A program made the translations under genes and the position numbers. Positions 7,824-19,457 of a stretch of DNA of 64,000 bases are shown here, piece after piece; the first letter of the stretch is position 1, and the number at the start of each line of letters is the position of its first letter. Source of the DNA: Streptomyces lincolnensis (GTDB lineage: Bacteria; Actinomycetota; Actinomycetes; Streptomycetales; Streptomycetaceae); contig NZ_CP016438.1 of assembly GCF_001685355.1 (NCBI RefSeq), forward strand, positions 2,914,001-2,978,000. Direction: 5' to 3'. The notes beneath the pieces are model-generated. The model was given only the letters and a program-made list of their open reading frames with translations. It ran no database searches and was not told the DNA's origin.

Positions 7824-9620
7824 TTGCGCGAGTTCAGCCTTCCGGCTTTGTACGAGGTCCCTGCCGACGGCAATCTCACCGACATCGTCCGGAGAAACGC
7901 CGCGCAGCACCCGGACGTCGCCGTCATCGCCCGCAAGGTGGGCGGAGCGTGGCAGGACGTGACGGCCACCGCCTTCCTCGCCGAGGTGCACGCCGCCGCC
8001 AAGGGGCTCATCGCCTCGGGTGTGCAGCCCGGCGACCGGGTCGGCCTGATGTCCCGGACGCGGTACGAGTGGACGCTCCTGGACTTCGCGATCTGGAGCG
8101 CGGGCGCGGTCACCGTGCCGGTGTACGAGACCAGCTCGCCGGAGCAGGTGCAGTGGATCCTCAGCGACTCGGGCGCCACCGCCTGCATCGTGGAGCTGGA
8201 CAACCACACGGCGGCCGTCGAGTCGGTGCGCGACGGCCTGCCGGCCCTCAAGCACGTCTGGCAGATCGAGGGCGGCGGCCTGGAGGAGCTCGGGCGGCTC
8301 GGCCAGGACGTCACCGACAAGGCCGTAGAGGAGCGCGGCTCGCTCGCCAAGGCGGACGACCCGGCGACCATCGTCTACACCTCCGGCACCACCGGGCGCC
8401 CCAAGGGCTGTGTGCTCACCCACCGCAGCTTCTTCGCCGAGTGCGGGAACATCGTCGAGCGGCTGCGGCCGCTGTTCCGCACCGGTGAGTGCTCGGTCCT
8501 GCTCTTCCTGCCGCTCGCGCACGTCTTCGGCCGCCTGGTGCAGATCGCCCCGATGATGGCGCCGATCAAGCTGGGCATGGTCCCGGACATCAAGGACCTC
8601 ACCAGCGAGCTGGCGTCCTTCCGGCCGACGCTGATCCTGGGGGTGCCGCGGGTCTTCGAGAAGGTCTACAACTCGGCGCGGGCCAAGGCGCAGGCGGACG
8701 GCAAGGGCAAGATCTTCGACAAGGCCGCGGACACCGCGATCGCCTACAGCAAGGCGCTGGACACCCCGTCGGGCCCGTCCCTCGGCCTGAAGATCAAACA
8801 CAAGACCTTCGACAAGCTGGTCTACAGCAAGCTGCGCGCGGTCCTCGGCGGCAAGGGCGAGTACGCGATCTCCGGCGGCGCCCCGCTGGGCGAGCGCCTC
8901 GGCCACTTCTTCCGCGGTATCGGCTTCACGGTCCTGGAGGGCTACGGCCTGACCGAGTCCTGTGCCGCGACCGCCTTCAACCCCTGGGACCGCCAGAAGA
9001 TCGGCACGGTCGGCCAGCCGCTGCCCGGCTCGGTGGTCCGCATCGCCGACGACGGCGAGGTGCTGCTGCACGGCGAGCACCTGTTCAAGGAGTACTGGAA
9101 CAACCCGGGCGCGACCGCCGAGGCGCTGGCCGACGGCTGGTTCCACACCGGTGACATCGGCACCCTCGACGAGGACGGGTACCTCAGGATCACCGGCCGC
9201 AAGAAGGAGATCATCGTCACCGCGGGCGGCAAGAACGTCGCCCCGGCCGTGATCGAGGACCGCATCCGGGCGCACGCGCTGGTCGCGGAGTGCATGGTGG
9301 TCGGTGACGGGCGGCCGTTCGTGGGCGCGCTGGTCACGGTCGACGACGAGTTCCTGGGCCGCTGGGCCGCCGAGCACGGCAAGCCGGAGGGTTCCACCGC
9401 GGCGTCGCTGCGCGAGGACCCCGACCTGCTGGCCGCGATCCAGTCGGCGATCGACGACGGCAACGCCGCGGTGTCGAAGGCGGAATCGGTGCGGAAGTTC
9501 CGCATTCTGTCCTCCCAGTTCACGGAGGATTCGGGCCACCTGACGCCGTCGTTGAAGCTGAAGCGGAACGTGGTGGCGAAGGACTTCTCGGACGAGATCG
9601 AGGCGATCTACCAGAAGTAG
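7824..9620 (+). CDS. long-chain fatty-acid--CoA ligase (FadD15-like)
   Basis: A 598-residue ANL-superfamily enzyme that activates fatty acids to acyl-AMP and then acyl-CoA. Motifs in order: ATP loop IVYTSGTTGRPKGCV (about residue 180), the adenylate-binding YGLTES (about 375), HTGDIG, and the C-terminal hinge/lysine region GRKKEIIVTAGGKNVAP (about 460). TTG 7824 is chosen because AGGAG lies 8 nt upstream and homologues begin REFSLPALYEVPADGN. The positional counterpart in M. tuberculosis is fadD15 (Rv2187), next to pimB' as here. Chain-length preference cannot be read from sequence. Confidence 0.94.
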   Translation: MREFSLPALYEVPADGNLTDIVRRNAAQHPDVAVIARKVGGAWQDVTATAFLAEVHAAAKGLIASGVQPGDRVGLMSRTRYEWTLLDFAIWSAGAVTVPVYETSSPEQVQWILSDSGATACIVELDNHTAAVESVRDGLPALKHVWQIEGGGLEELGRLGQDVTDKAVEERGSLAKADDPATIVYTSGTTGRPKGCVLTHRSFFAECGNIVERLRPLFRTGECSVLLFLPLAHVFGRLVQIAPMMAPIKLGMVPDIKDLTSELASFRPTLILGVPRVFEKVYNSARAKAQADGKGKIFDKAADTAIAYSKALDTPSGPSLGLKIKHKTFDKLVYSKLRAVLGGKGEYAISGGAPLGERLGHFFRGIGFTVLEGYGLTESCAATAFNPWDRQKIGTVGQPLPGSVVRIADDGEVLLHGEHLFKEYWNNPGATAEALADGWFHTGDIGTLDEDGYLRITGRKKEIIVTAGGKNVAPAVIEDRIRAHALVAECMVVGDGRPFVGALVTVDDEFLGRWAAEHGKPEGSTAASLREDPDLLAAIQSAIDDGNAAVSKAESVRKFRILSSQFTEDSGHLTPSLKLKRNVVAKDFSDEIEAIYQK

Positions 9621-9636
9621 TCACCTCTGCGACGGT

Positions 9637-12453
<2,817 letters not shown>

Positions 12454-12458
<5 letters not shown>

Positions 12459-12495
12459 CGCCGTCCTGCGCGTCGCCGTCCTGTGCATCGCCGCC
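12454..12495. repeat. 15-nt imperfect tandem repeat at glycosyltransferase 5' end
   Basis: CATCGCCGTCCTG(C/T)G-type units repeat about 2.5 times and duplicate the ATG context, giving ATGs at 12458 and 12488 in the same frame. This is why the start is ambiguous; AGGA lies 5 nt before the inner ATG. Confidence 0.65.
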
Positions 12496-12606
12496 GACCC
12501 TACCGAACGACCTGATCACAGCCGGGCGCGCCCTTGTGGCACGCTCACAGCAGGGGACGCCATCATGTTCCCCTGAGGGCGGGAATTCGAACAGTCAGGG
12601 GATCAC

Positions 12607-13842
12607 GTGGAGACGTCGGGCGCGAGGCGGTCACTGCCGTGGCTGCTGCTCACCTGGGGCGTGACCAGGCTGGTGCTGCTGCTGTTCGTGTACAAGGTGT
12701 ACGTCTTCCCGGGCCCCGACGTCACCAGCGACGTCTCGATCACCTACCAGGGCTGGTTCGAGGTCCTGCGCACCGGCACCTTCCCGCTGGACGACGTGAC
12801 CTGGCAGTACCCGCCCGCCGCCGCCCTCGCGATCCTCTCCCCCGCCGTGCTCCCCGGCCTGGACTACGCCTCGGCGTTCTTCGTCCTCGCCTGCCTCACC
12901 GACCTGGTCGTCCTCGCCCTGCTGGTGTACGCGGGTCTACGCCCCGGAAAGCGGCCGCACGGGGCCTGGGTCTGGGTGGTCGGCGTACCGCTGCTCGGCC
13001 CGACCGTCTACTCGCGCTACGACGTGATGGTCACCGCGGTCGCGGTCGCCGCGCTGCTGGTGGGCTCCCGGCACCCCCGGCTGATGGGGGCGCTGGCGGG
13101 CTTCGGGGCGATGCTGAAGGTGTGGCCGGCTCTGGTGCTGCTGGGCGTCCGCGCACGGGCCGGCTGGGCCGCGGCGGTGGCGACCGTCGCCGCGCTGGCC
13201 GCGCTGTTCTCCCTCGCCATGCCGGGCGCCTTCGCGTTCCTGACCTTCCAGCGCGACCGGGGCACCGAGGTGGAGTCGCTGGGCTCGCTCGTCTTCCACG
13301 TCGCCCGGCACCACGGCTGGGACGGCCAGGTGCTGCTGAACTACGGCTCGGTGGAGTTCCTCGGGCCCTGGGTGACCATCGTGAGCACGGCCGCGCTGGC
13401 CCTCACCGGCATGACCTTCGGCTGGCTGCTGCTGTGGCGGGTGCTGGCGACCCGCTTCGAGGCGCACACCATGGCCGACGCGGCGTTCGTGGCGGTGCTG
13501 ATGTTCACCACGACCAGCCGGGTGATCAGCCCGCAGTACCTGGTGTGGCTGATCGGCCTGGCGGCGGTCTGCGCGTGCTTCCGGGCGAGCCGGATGACCG
13601 TGCCCGTGGTCATGGTGCTGCTGGCGAGCTTCGTGACGGTCCTGGAGTTCCCCCTCTACTTCGGCGACGTCGTCGGCAGCACCCCGCTCGGCATCACCCT
13701 CCTGGTGATCCGCAACGGCCTGCTGGTCCTCGCCACCGTCCTCGCGGCCCGCGTCCTGTGGCAGGCGACGGTACCGAGGCCGGCCCAGGCCCCCGCGCCG
13801 GATCACACCACCCTCACCAAGGAGACCTCGGCCTCCTCCTGA
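12607..13842 (+). CDS. GT87-family (DUF2029) integral-membrane glycosyltransferase
   Basis: A 411-residue polytopic membrane protein with about ten hydrophobic segments. The first periplasmic loop has VSITYQGWFEVLRTG and then DDVTWQYPPAAA, the pattern of GT87 polyprenyl-phosphate-mannose transferases, where the early acidic residues act at the catalytic site. In mycobacteria a GT87 alpha-1,2-mannosyltransferase (Rv2181) lies in the same neighbourhood and branches lipomannan. Here it diverges from the PimB'-like gene, so a shared role in mannosylated envelope lipids is a reasonable inference. GTG 12607 follows an AGGGGA site. Confidence 0.82.
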   Translation: METSGARRSLPWLLLTWGVTRLVLLLFVYKVYVFPGPDVTSDVSITYQGWFEVLRTGTFPLDDVTWQYPPAAALAILSPAVLPGLDYASAFFVLACLTDLVVLALLVYAGLRPGKRPHGAWVWVVGVPLLGPTVYSRYDVMVTAVAVAALLVGSRHPRLMGALAGFGAMLKVWPALVLLGVRARAGWAAAVATVAALAALFSLAMPGAFAFLTFQRDRGTEVESLGSLVFHVARHHGWDGQVLLNYGSVEFLGPWVTIVSTAALALTGMTFGWLLLWRVLATRFEAHTMADAAFVAVLMFTTTSRVISPQYLVWLIGLAAVCACFRASRMTVPVVMVLLASFVTVLEFPLYFGDVVGSTPLGITLLVIRNGLLVLATVLAARVLWQATVPRPAQAPAPDHTTLTKETSASS

Positions 13843-13947
13843 GCCGCCATGGCCGCCGCCATCGCCGGGCACACCCCCCGGCAGCCCGAGGCCCGTCACC
13901 GCGCGGGCGGAGCGCGCGTGGCTGAAGGAGGCCGTCGCGGTACTCGG

Positions 13948-15141
13948 TCAGCCCAGCTGAACCCGCAGATACTCCCGCCACTCGGCGGTGAACTCCCCCG
14001 GTGTCGTCCCGAGGATGCTCTTCATCGCGTCCTCGACCGCCCCGGCCCGCTTCGCGTGGGCACCCACGGCCGCGTAGAACTCGCCGAGCCTGACCTCGCC
14101 CCAGCGCTCGGCGATCATGCGGCAGGCCATCCAGCCGCTCTCGTAGGCCCGCGCGAGCTCGTCGGCGTCGCCGCTGAAACCGAAGTCCCGGTCCCCGGGC
14201 AGGGCCCTCGGCGCCCGGCCCGCGCCCACCGCCTCCCCCAGTTCCGGCGCGGCCTGGGCGGGCGTACGGCCGCTGCCGCGGTAGCCGACCCAGTCGGCGT
14301 ACCCCTCGGACAGCCACAGCGGTGTCGCGGCCGTGGTGGCGGTGCGGGTGGCCACGTGGGTGGTCTCGTGGGTGAGGACGACCTGCTTGCCGACGGCGCC
14401 GAGGACACCGTAGGCGTCGGGATTGACGATGATCCGGTCGGACGGTGCCCGCGCCGGGGCGCCCGTCTCGCCGGTGGTGACGGCGGCGATCCCGCGGTAG
14501 GAGGAGGCGGGCGAGCCGAGCAGCGCGGCCATGTCCTCCAGCGACTTCGGTACGAGGACGACGACCTGCCGGGACCAGTCCGTGCCCCACGCGTCCGACA
14601 CGGCCGGGACCGCGCGGTCGGCGAGGTCCGCGTAGGTGTGCAGCGTCTCGCCGGTCTGCCCGACGCCCATGACGAGGCTGTGCTCACCGCGGACGACGAT
14701 CACCTCGCCCTGGTCCCACAGCTGTCGGGGCGCCTTGTCGGCGGGCCGCTCGGCGTCCACGTACCACCGGCCCTCCAGGTCCACGGAGAGGTCCACGGTG
14801 CGGGCGACGGTGACGGGGGCGGTGTCGTGGTTCTGGACGCGGTAGCCGAGTTCGACGTCGGCGGTGGCGGTGTCCCCGGTGCGGTGCACGGCCGTGACGC
14901 GGTAGGACCAGCCGGCGAGCGGGACCGCGGAGAGGTTCTGGAACCAGCTCAGCGCGCCGGTCCGGGTGAACGCCGCCTGGTCCCGGTCGAGGACCGCGGT
15001 GGCCCGCCGGTCCAGCAGCCGCTGCACCTGGGCCTTCGTACCGTCGGCGGCGGGCCCGCCGGCGCAGCCCACCAGGGCCGCCAGCAGCACCAGGCACAGC
15101 GCCACGATTCCGCGTCCCGACGCCCGCCCTCGACCAGCCAC
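13948..15141 (-). CDS. putative lipoprotein metalloprotease (HExxH)
   Basis: A 397-residue exported protein. The N-terminal hydrophobic segment ends in the lipobox LVGC (Cys about 26), giving a lipid-anchored product. The gluzincin zinc motif is LTHETTHVATR (HExxH), followed by LSEGYADWVGY, whose Glu is the likely third zinc ligand. The N-terminal half resembles an NTF2/SnoaL-like fold (KAQVQRLLDRRATAVLDRDQAAF). Together these suggest a membrane-tethered peptidase; no substrate is known. The start is GTG 15141, and it lies 33 nt downstream of the NlpC/P60 gene on the same strand. Confidence 0.78.
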   Translation of the reverse strand: MAGRGRASGRGIVALCLVLLAALVGCAGGPAADGTKAQVQRLLDRRATAVLDRDQAAFTRTGALSWFQNLSAVPLAGWSYRVTAVHRTGDTATADVELGYRVQNHDTAPVTVARTVDLSVDLEGRWYVDAERPADKAPRQLWDQGEVIVVRGEHSLVMGVGQTGETLHTYADLADRAVPAVSDAWGTDWSRQVVVLVPKSLEDMAALLGSPASSYRGIAAVTTGETGAPARAPSDRIIVNPDAYGVLGAVGKQVVLTHETTHVATRTATTAATPLWLSEGYADWVGYRGSGRTPAQAAPELGEAVGAGRAPRALPGDRDFGFSGDADELARAYESGWMACRMIAERWGEVRLGEFYAAVGAHAKRAGAVEDAMKSILGTTPGEFTAEWREYLRVQLG

Positions 15142-15174
15142 GTGCCGATCGTACGGTGGGCGCCGGGCGCGCGG

Positions 15175-16191
15175 TCAGACCCGGGTGGCGGTCGCGCCCG
15201 GGATCATGTGCACCGGGTCGTAGCGCACCGGCGCTCCGGGGTAGGGCGCGTGGATCACCTGGCCGTTGCCCATGTACATCGCGACATGACTGGCGTCGGA
15301 CCGGTAGGTGACCAGATCACCGGGCTGGGCCTGGGAGAGCGGGACCTGCCGGCCCGCGTAGCGCTGGGCCTGCGAGGTACGCGGCAGGGAGACCCCGGCC
15401 TGCGCGTACGACCACTGCATCAGGCCCGAACAGTCGAAGCCGGAGGGGCCGTTGGCGCCCCACACGTACGGCTTGCCGAGCGCGGAGCGGGCTGCGGCGA
15501 CGGCGGCCGCGGCCCGGGCCGAGGGCGGGGCCGCGTTCCCGAGGTCGGGCATGTCGGCACGGCCGGAGCGGGAGGCCCGGTCGTAGGCGGCGCGTTCCCC
15601 GGACGGCAGGGCGTTCAGCAACTGCCGTGCCCGGGCGAGCTTCTTCTCGATCGACCGCTTGTGGGAGGCGACGGCCTTGCGGCTCTTCTCCAGCTCGCCG
15701 AGCTTGCCGGACGCCTCCGTGCGGTCCTGGGCGATCTCGCGCATCGCCGTCTGGAGGTCCTTGAGCTCCCCGGCCTGGTGGACGCCGATGCGGTCGAGGA
15801 CGGCGGCCTTGTCCAGGTAGTCGTCCGGGTCGTCGGAGAACAGCAGCGCGAGCGAGGGGTCGAGGCCGCCGGCTCGGTACTGGGCCCCGGCCAGCGAACC
15901 GAGCGCGTCCCGCATGGTGTTGATGCGTTCCTGCTGGCGGGCGATCCGGTCCTGGGCCTCGTCGACCTCCTCGCGGAGCGCGTCGGCGTTCTCGTCGGCC
16001 TTGTTGAAGGCCTCGGTCGCCTTCTCGGCCTCCTCGTAGAGACGGTCCACCTCGGCGCGGGTGTCGTCGTGCGGTGCGGCGGTCGCCGGTACGGCGCCGA
16101 GGGCCGCGGCCGCGGCGGACAACACACACAGGGCGGCACCGGCGCCCCGGTTGAACCCGGACGGCGATGCAAGGCGGCGATGGAACCCCAC
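15175..16191 (-). CDS. secreted NlpC/P60 peptidoglycan endopeptidase (RipA/RipC-like), copy 1
   Basis: A 338-residue cell-wall hydrolase cleaving peptide stems. It has a signal segment (about residues 12-35), then a long coiled coil (about 38-205: AEVDRLYEEAEKATEAFNKADENAD...) and a C-terminal NlpC/P60 domain. The catalytic Cys is in FDCSGLMQWSYAQAG and the His in DASHVAMYMGNGQVIHAP. GTG 16191 is chosen with GAAGGAG upstream; the frame opens at 16335. The coiled coil plausibly holds the domain inactive until recruited to FtsEX-like or division partners, as in RipC-type proteins. A paralogue follows upstream at 16416. Confidence 0.93.
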   Translation of the reverse strand: MGFHRRLASPSGFNRGAGAALCVLSAAAAALGAVPATAAPHDDTRAEVDRLYEEAEKATEAFNKADENADALREEVDEAQDRIARQQERINTMRDALGSLAGAQYRAGGLDPSLALLFSDDPDDYLDKAAVLDRIGVHQAGELKDLQTAMREIAQDRTEASGKLGELEKSRKAVASHKRSIEKKLARARQLLNALPSGERAAYDRASRSGRADMPDLGNAAPPSARAAAAVAAARSALGKPYVWGANGPSGFDCSGLMQWSYAQAGVSLPRTSQAQRYAGRQVPLSQAQPGDLVTYRSDASHVAMYMGNGQVIHAPYPGAPVRYDPVHMIPGATATRV

Positions 16192-16291
16192 GGGAAGCCG
16201 CACTCCTTCACGCTGGCGGATGAGGGAAACGCGGCAGACAGTAGCCCCGTCACCGGGCACCCACCAACGACCTCCGCGGCCACGCAACGTG

Positions 16292-16327
16292 ACGCCCCGC
16301 CTACGACGCAGGTCGCGGGCGGGGCGT
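16292..16327 (-). terminator. terminator-like hairpin after second NlpC/P60 gene
   Basis: ACGCCCCGCC at 16292-16301 pairs with GGCGGGGCGT at 16318-16327 around a 16-nt loop. It lies between the two same-strand NlpC/P60 genes, downstream of the 16416-17450 gene. It lacks a U-run, as is usual in Streptomyces. Confidence 0.6.
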
Positions 16328-16415
16328 GGGGTCACTTCACGTCGCGGGGATTCGCCCGAACGGGCGGTGTCGTGTCCTGATCTTGAAGCTGATCAGATCC
16401 CGGCGCGGAGGCGGA

Positions 16416-17450
16416 TCAGATCCGGACGCCGAACTGGAACGGCATGTTGTTGATCGACTCGTAGCGGACGACCGTGCCGGAGCGCGGAGCGTGCAGCACC
16501 TGGCCGTTGCCCGCGTAGAGGCCGACGTGGTGCAGGTCGCCGTAGAAGATCACGAGGTCGCCGACCTTGAGCTGGCTCTCGGAGTAGATCCGGGTGCCGG
16601 CGTTGGCCTGGGCCTGGGAGGTGCGCGGGATGCCGACGCCGGCCTGGGCGTAGGCCCAGGAGGTCAGGCCCGAGCAGTCGTAGGAGGCGGTGCCGGTGGC
16701 GCCGTAGACGTACGGCTTGCCGATCTGGGACTGGGCGGCCTGGAAGGCGGCCATGGCCCGGCCCGAGCCCACGGGGGCGTCGCCGAGGTCGACGCGCTCG
16801 GCGGAGTCGCGGCTGGCGCGCTGGTCCTCGGCGGCGAGGGCGGCCTTCTCGGCGGCCGTCAGGCTGTTGAGGAGCTTCTGCGCCTCGGCGAGCTTGTTCT
16901 GGACTTCCTTCTTCTTCTTGCCCAGTTCGGTGCGGGTGGAGGCGAGGTCCTTGAGCTTCTCGGAGGCCTCGGAGCGCTCCTGCGCGAGCTCGCGCTGCTT
17001 CTCCTGGATCTTCTTCAGCGCCTCGACCTGCTGCGAGCTGAGCTGGTCGGCGGTGGAGGCCTTGTCCAGGTAGTCGTCCGGGTTCGACGACAGGAAGAGC
17101 TGGAGGGAGGAGTCGATCGAGCCGGTGCGGTACTGGGCGGCGGCCGCCAGACCTATGGAGTCGCGGAGCTCGTTGAGCTCCTCCTGGCCCCGGGCGACGT
17201 TGTCCTGGATGGTGGAGATCTCCTTCTGGAGCTTCTCCTGCTTCTCCTTGGCCCCGTTGAACTTCTCGGTGGCCTGCTCCGCCTGCTCGTAGAGCTTGTC
17301 GACCTTGGACTTGACTTCGTCCTTGCTCGGCTTGTCGCTCGGCGCCGCGTTGGCGGCGTTGGCGCTGAAAGCCACAGCGGCAGCAGCTGCGGTGGTGAGC
17401 ACGGTCACGCGCGTGCGGCTCGGCTGCTTGGGTCGACGATGGGACGCCAC
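16416..17450 (-). CDS. secreted NlpC/P60 peptidoglycan endopeptidase, copy 2
   Basis: A 344-residue paralogue of the previous hydrolase with the same layout: signal peptide (about residues 1-37, VLTTAAAAAVAFSANAANAA), coiled coil (about 45-215) and NlpC/P60 domain with YDCSGLTSWAYAQAG (Cys) and DLHHVGLYAGNGQVLHAP (His). GTG 17450 is chosen because AAGGAG lies 9 nt upstream; the frame opens at 17480. The AT-rich leader (17451-17659) contains two TGATCA-centred palindromes (17472-17479, 17520-17525). I looked for a ydaO/c-di-AMP riboswitch, known before some Streptomyces hydrolase genes, and did not find its conserved blocks. Confidence 0.93.
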   Translation of the reverse strand: MASHRRPKQPSRTRVTVLTTAAAAAVAFSANAANAAPSDKPSKDEVKSKVDKLYEQAEQATEKFNGAKEKQEKLQKEISTIQDNVARGQEELNELRDSIGLAAAAQYRTGSIDSSLQLFLSSNPDDYLDKASTADQLSSQQVEALKKIQEKQRELAQERSEASEKLKDLASTRTELGKKKKEVQNKLAEAQKLLNSLTAAEKAALAAEDQRASRDSAERVDLGDAPVGSGRAMAAFQAAQSQIGKPYVYGATGTASYDCSGLTSWAYAQAGVGIPRTSQAQANAGTRIYSESQLKVGDLVIFYGDLHHVGLYAGNGQVLHAPRSGTVVRYESINNMPFQFGVRI

Positions 17451-17659
17451 GGAGGTGAACTCCTTCTTTTGAGTGATCACCCGCTCGGAGGTTCGAGCCC
17501 AGACCCTAGTGACCTTCCTGTGATCAGTTCAAATCCTCAGGAGAAAAATCTCGTCACACCGTGCATTCTTTGCACATAACTCACCTGGAGTGACACCCAC
17601 TTGACACTACGTTGCGTGACGATTGCGCCAATTCGGGCATTAAACCTGGACTTTGATGT

Positions 17660-19003
17660 TTAGGACAGCCGCTTGAGAAGCACCGCAGAAGCCACCGGCC
17701 GCGCACCCGCCTTGGCGATCCCGTCGGCCACCTCACGGTCGGTCGAGGCGACGATGACCGGCCGGCCCGGCGGCTCGGCGCGCACCAGCTGACGGATCAA
17801 CTCGTCGGCGGTGACGCCCGCCTTGGAGAACAGCACCCTGACCCCGCGCGGCGGCGCCAGCAGCACCGGCGCGGCCAGCTCGGCCCCGTCGAAGACACAG
17901 GTCACCTCGGCGCCGGTCTGCGCGGCGAGCTGCGAGAGCTGGCCCAGCAGCCTGAGCCGCTGCTTCTCCAGCGGCATCTGGGGATAGCCGGTCTTGGTGA
18001 CGTTGTAGCCGTCGACGACCAGATGGGCCTGCGGGAGCGCGAGAAGCTGGTCGAGGATGGCGGGGTCGTTCTCGGACAGGGCCCGCGCGGCGATGTCCTT
18101 CGGGGTCATACGGCCCGGTTCCACCGCGTCCACGGTCTCCGCCGGCCGTACCGAGACGGGCGGCAGCGCCAGTTCCCGCCGCAGCCCCTGGGTGGCGTCG
18201 AGCAGCGTGTCCAGCAGCAGCCGCACCCGCATGTCCTCGACGCTGCGGCCCTCGCGCGCGGCCCGGCGGGTGGCCTCCAGGGCCGCCTCCGCCTCCCCGA
18301 GGCGCGACTTCAGCCGCCGGGACTCGCTCTCGGCCGTGGAGACCTGGGCATGGCTGTCGGCCCGTACGGCCTCCATCTCGGCGTGCACCTTGCGCAGGGC
18401 CGCCTCGCCGCGCTTGACGTCGCTGTAGGCTGCACGCAGCTTGCGGTGGAGCGATTCCGCTTCCTTCTTCGCCGCGTCCAGCTCGACGCGCAGCCGCTCG
18501 GTCTCGGTGCGGGTGTGCTCACGGGCCCGGTCGAGCTCCTCGCGCAGCCGCTCCAGCTCGGCCCGGCTCTCCTCGTCGGCCCGCTCGGCGTCGGCCCGCT
18601 GGGCCTCCTCGCCGGCCGCCGTCACGAGCTTCACCCAGTCGGTGGGCCGCAGCACATAGGCCGCGGCCGCCACGTCGAGCGGGTCCGCGGCCGGGGGCGG
18701 CGAGCCGGAGTCGAGGGCGCCGGCGAGCTCCGGCTGCGCCTCTCTGAACTTCTCCCCGATGCGCTGGCGGAACAGCGGATCGGTCTCCAGGGCGGCCGCC
18801 ATGGCGTTGCCGGCGAACTTGGCGCGCCGGTTCGGGGCGAACCGGGCGTACTGCCTCAGCTGGGCGGGCAGTTCGCCGACGGTCAGGCCACCGAAGCCGT
18901 CCGAGACGATCTGGACGACCCTGCGGCGCACTCCGTCGGGCAGCGGGCGGTCGAGCACCTCGGCGGCGCCGTCGCCCGGCCCCCCGCCTGTGGTCTCCAC
19001 CAT
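17660..19003 (-). CDS. NYN (YacP-like) domain protein with long coiled coil
   Basis: A 447-residue cytosolic protein. The N-terminal helical domain (about 1-120) is followed by a long charged coiled coil (about 130-260, heptads of E/R/L) and a C-terminal PIN-like NYN domain. The conserved acidic positions appear in LVVDGYNVTKTGYP, CVFDGAEL and VIVASTDREVAD. NYN domains are usually metal-dependent ribonucleases, so an RNA-processing role is likely but untested. ATG 19003. It sits between the cell-wall hydrolase genes and a zinc-ribbon protein on the same strand. Confidence 0.86.
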   Translation of the reverse strand: MVETTGGGPGDGAAEVLDRPLPDGVRRRVVQIVSDGFGGLTVGELPAQLRQYARFAPNRRAKFAGNAMAAALETDPLFRQRIGEKFREAQPELAGALDSGSPPPAADPLDVAAAAYVLRPTDWVKLVTAAGEEAQRADAERADEESRAELERLREELDRAREHTRTETERLRVELDAAKKEAESLHRKLRAAYSDVKRGEAALRKVHAEMEAVRADSHAQVSTAESESRRLKSRLGEAEAALEATRRAAREGRSVEDMRVRLLLDTLLDATQGLRRELALPPVSVRPAETVDAVEPGRMTPKDIAARALSENDPAILDQLLALPQAHLVVDGYNVTKTGYPQMPLEKQRLRLLGQLSQLAAQTGAEVTCVFDGAELAAPVLLAPPRGVRVLFSKAGVTADELIRQLVRAEPPGRPVIVASTDREVADGIAKAGARPVASAVLLKRLS

Positions 19004-19040
19004 CCCTCACTCCCCAATGCCTGTGCGGGGCCGCTCCCTG

Positions 19041-19280
19041 TCAGGAGCCGGCGCCCGGCCTGTCCACGAGTTCCACCTGATCCACCGCGTTGCACCAGCG
19101 GCAGCGCACCGACTCGATGGTCTCACTGACCACCTCGCGCTCCTCGACCTTCGGCTCACCGGCCAGGTCGAGGTGGACGTACTCGACGACCTTCGACGAG
19201 CGGGTCACGTCGAAGCGCGTGAGGTTGCCGCAGAGGGTGCAGCGCCACCGCGTGGAGGCGGTCGGCAGGGGAACCGTCAT
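19041..19280 (-). CDS. small zinc-ribbon protein, function unknown
   Basis: A 79-residue protein with two CxxC pairs, CTLCG near residue 14 and CRWCN near residue 58, flanking a beta-rich core (VVEYVHLDLAGEPKVEEREVV). It is expected to bind one zinc ion and probably contact nucleic acid or a protein partner; no function is established. ATG 19280 is used because the reading frame upstream (to 19394) is compositionally different. AGGAAAGAG lies about 13 nt upstream. It is 37 nt upstream of the NYN gene and likely co-transcribed with it. Confidence 0.75.
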   Translation of the reverse strand: MTVPLPTASTRWRCTLCGNLTRFDVTRSSKVVEYVHLDLAGEPKVEEREVVSETIESVRCRWCNAVDQVELVDRPGAGS

Positions 19281-19299
19281 CGTGACCGTGCTCTTTCCT

Positions 19300-19314
19300 A
19301 CTAGTCCTTCTAGT
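19300..19314. promoter_or_regulatory. CTAG-rich inverted repeat
   Basis: ACTAG, a 5-nt spacer, then CTAGT lies about 20 nt before the zinc-ribbon start and in the divergent spacer to the rhomboid gene. CTAG is rare in this DNA, so two in an inverted repeat suggest a protein-binding site. Confidence 0.4.
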
Positions 19315-19457
19315 GTCCGTGACGCACCGGGCTGCCCCGGCACGTGTGGCCGTAACCCTACGGCCTGGCGGGGACTCGCCGCTCGGGCGTCCACGCGGCC
19401 TGTCCGGCGGCGAGGCGGTCTGTTCCGTTCGGTCCCCTTACGTCATGCTCTGTGTCC

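Noticed and set aside
13849..16380. 843-codon plus-strand open frame across the HExxH lipoprotein and NlpC/P60 genes
   Set aside because: It covers two well-supported minus-strand genes and their spacer and has no recognisable domain.
17451..17659. c-di-AMP (ydaO) riboswitch before the second NlpC/P60 gene
   Set aside because: Such switches precede some Streptomyces wall-hydrolase genes, but I could not find the conserved ydaO core blocks here; only short palindromes are present.
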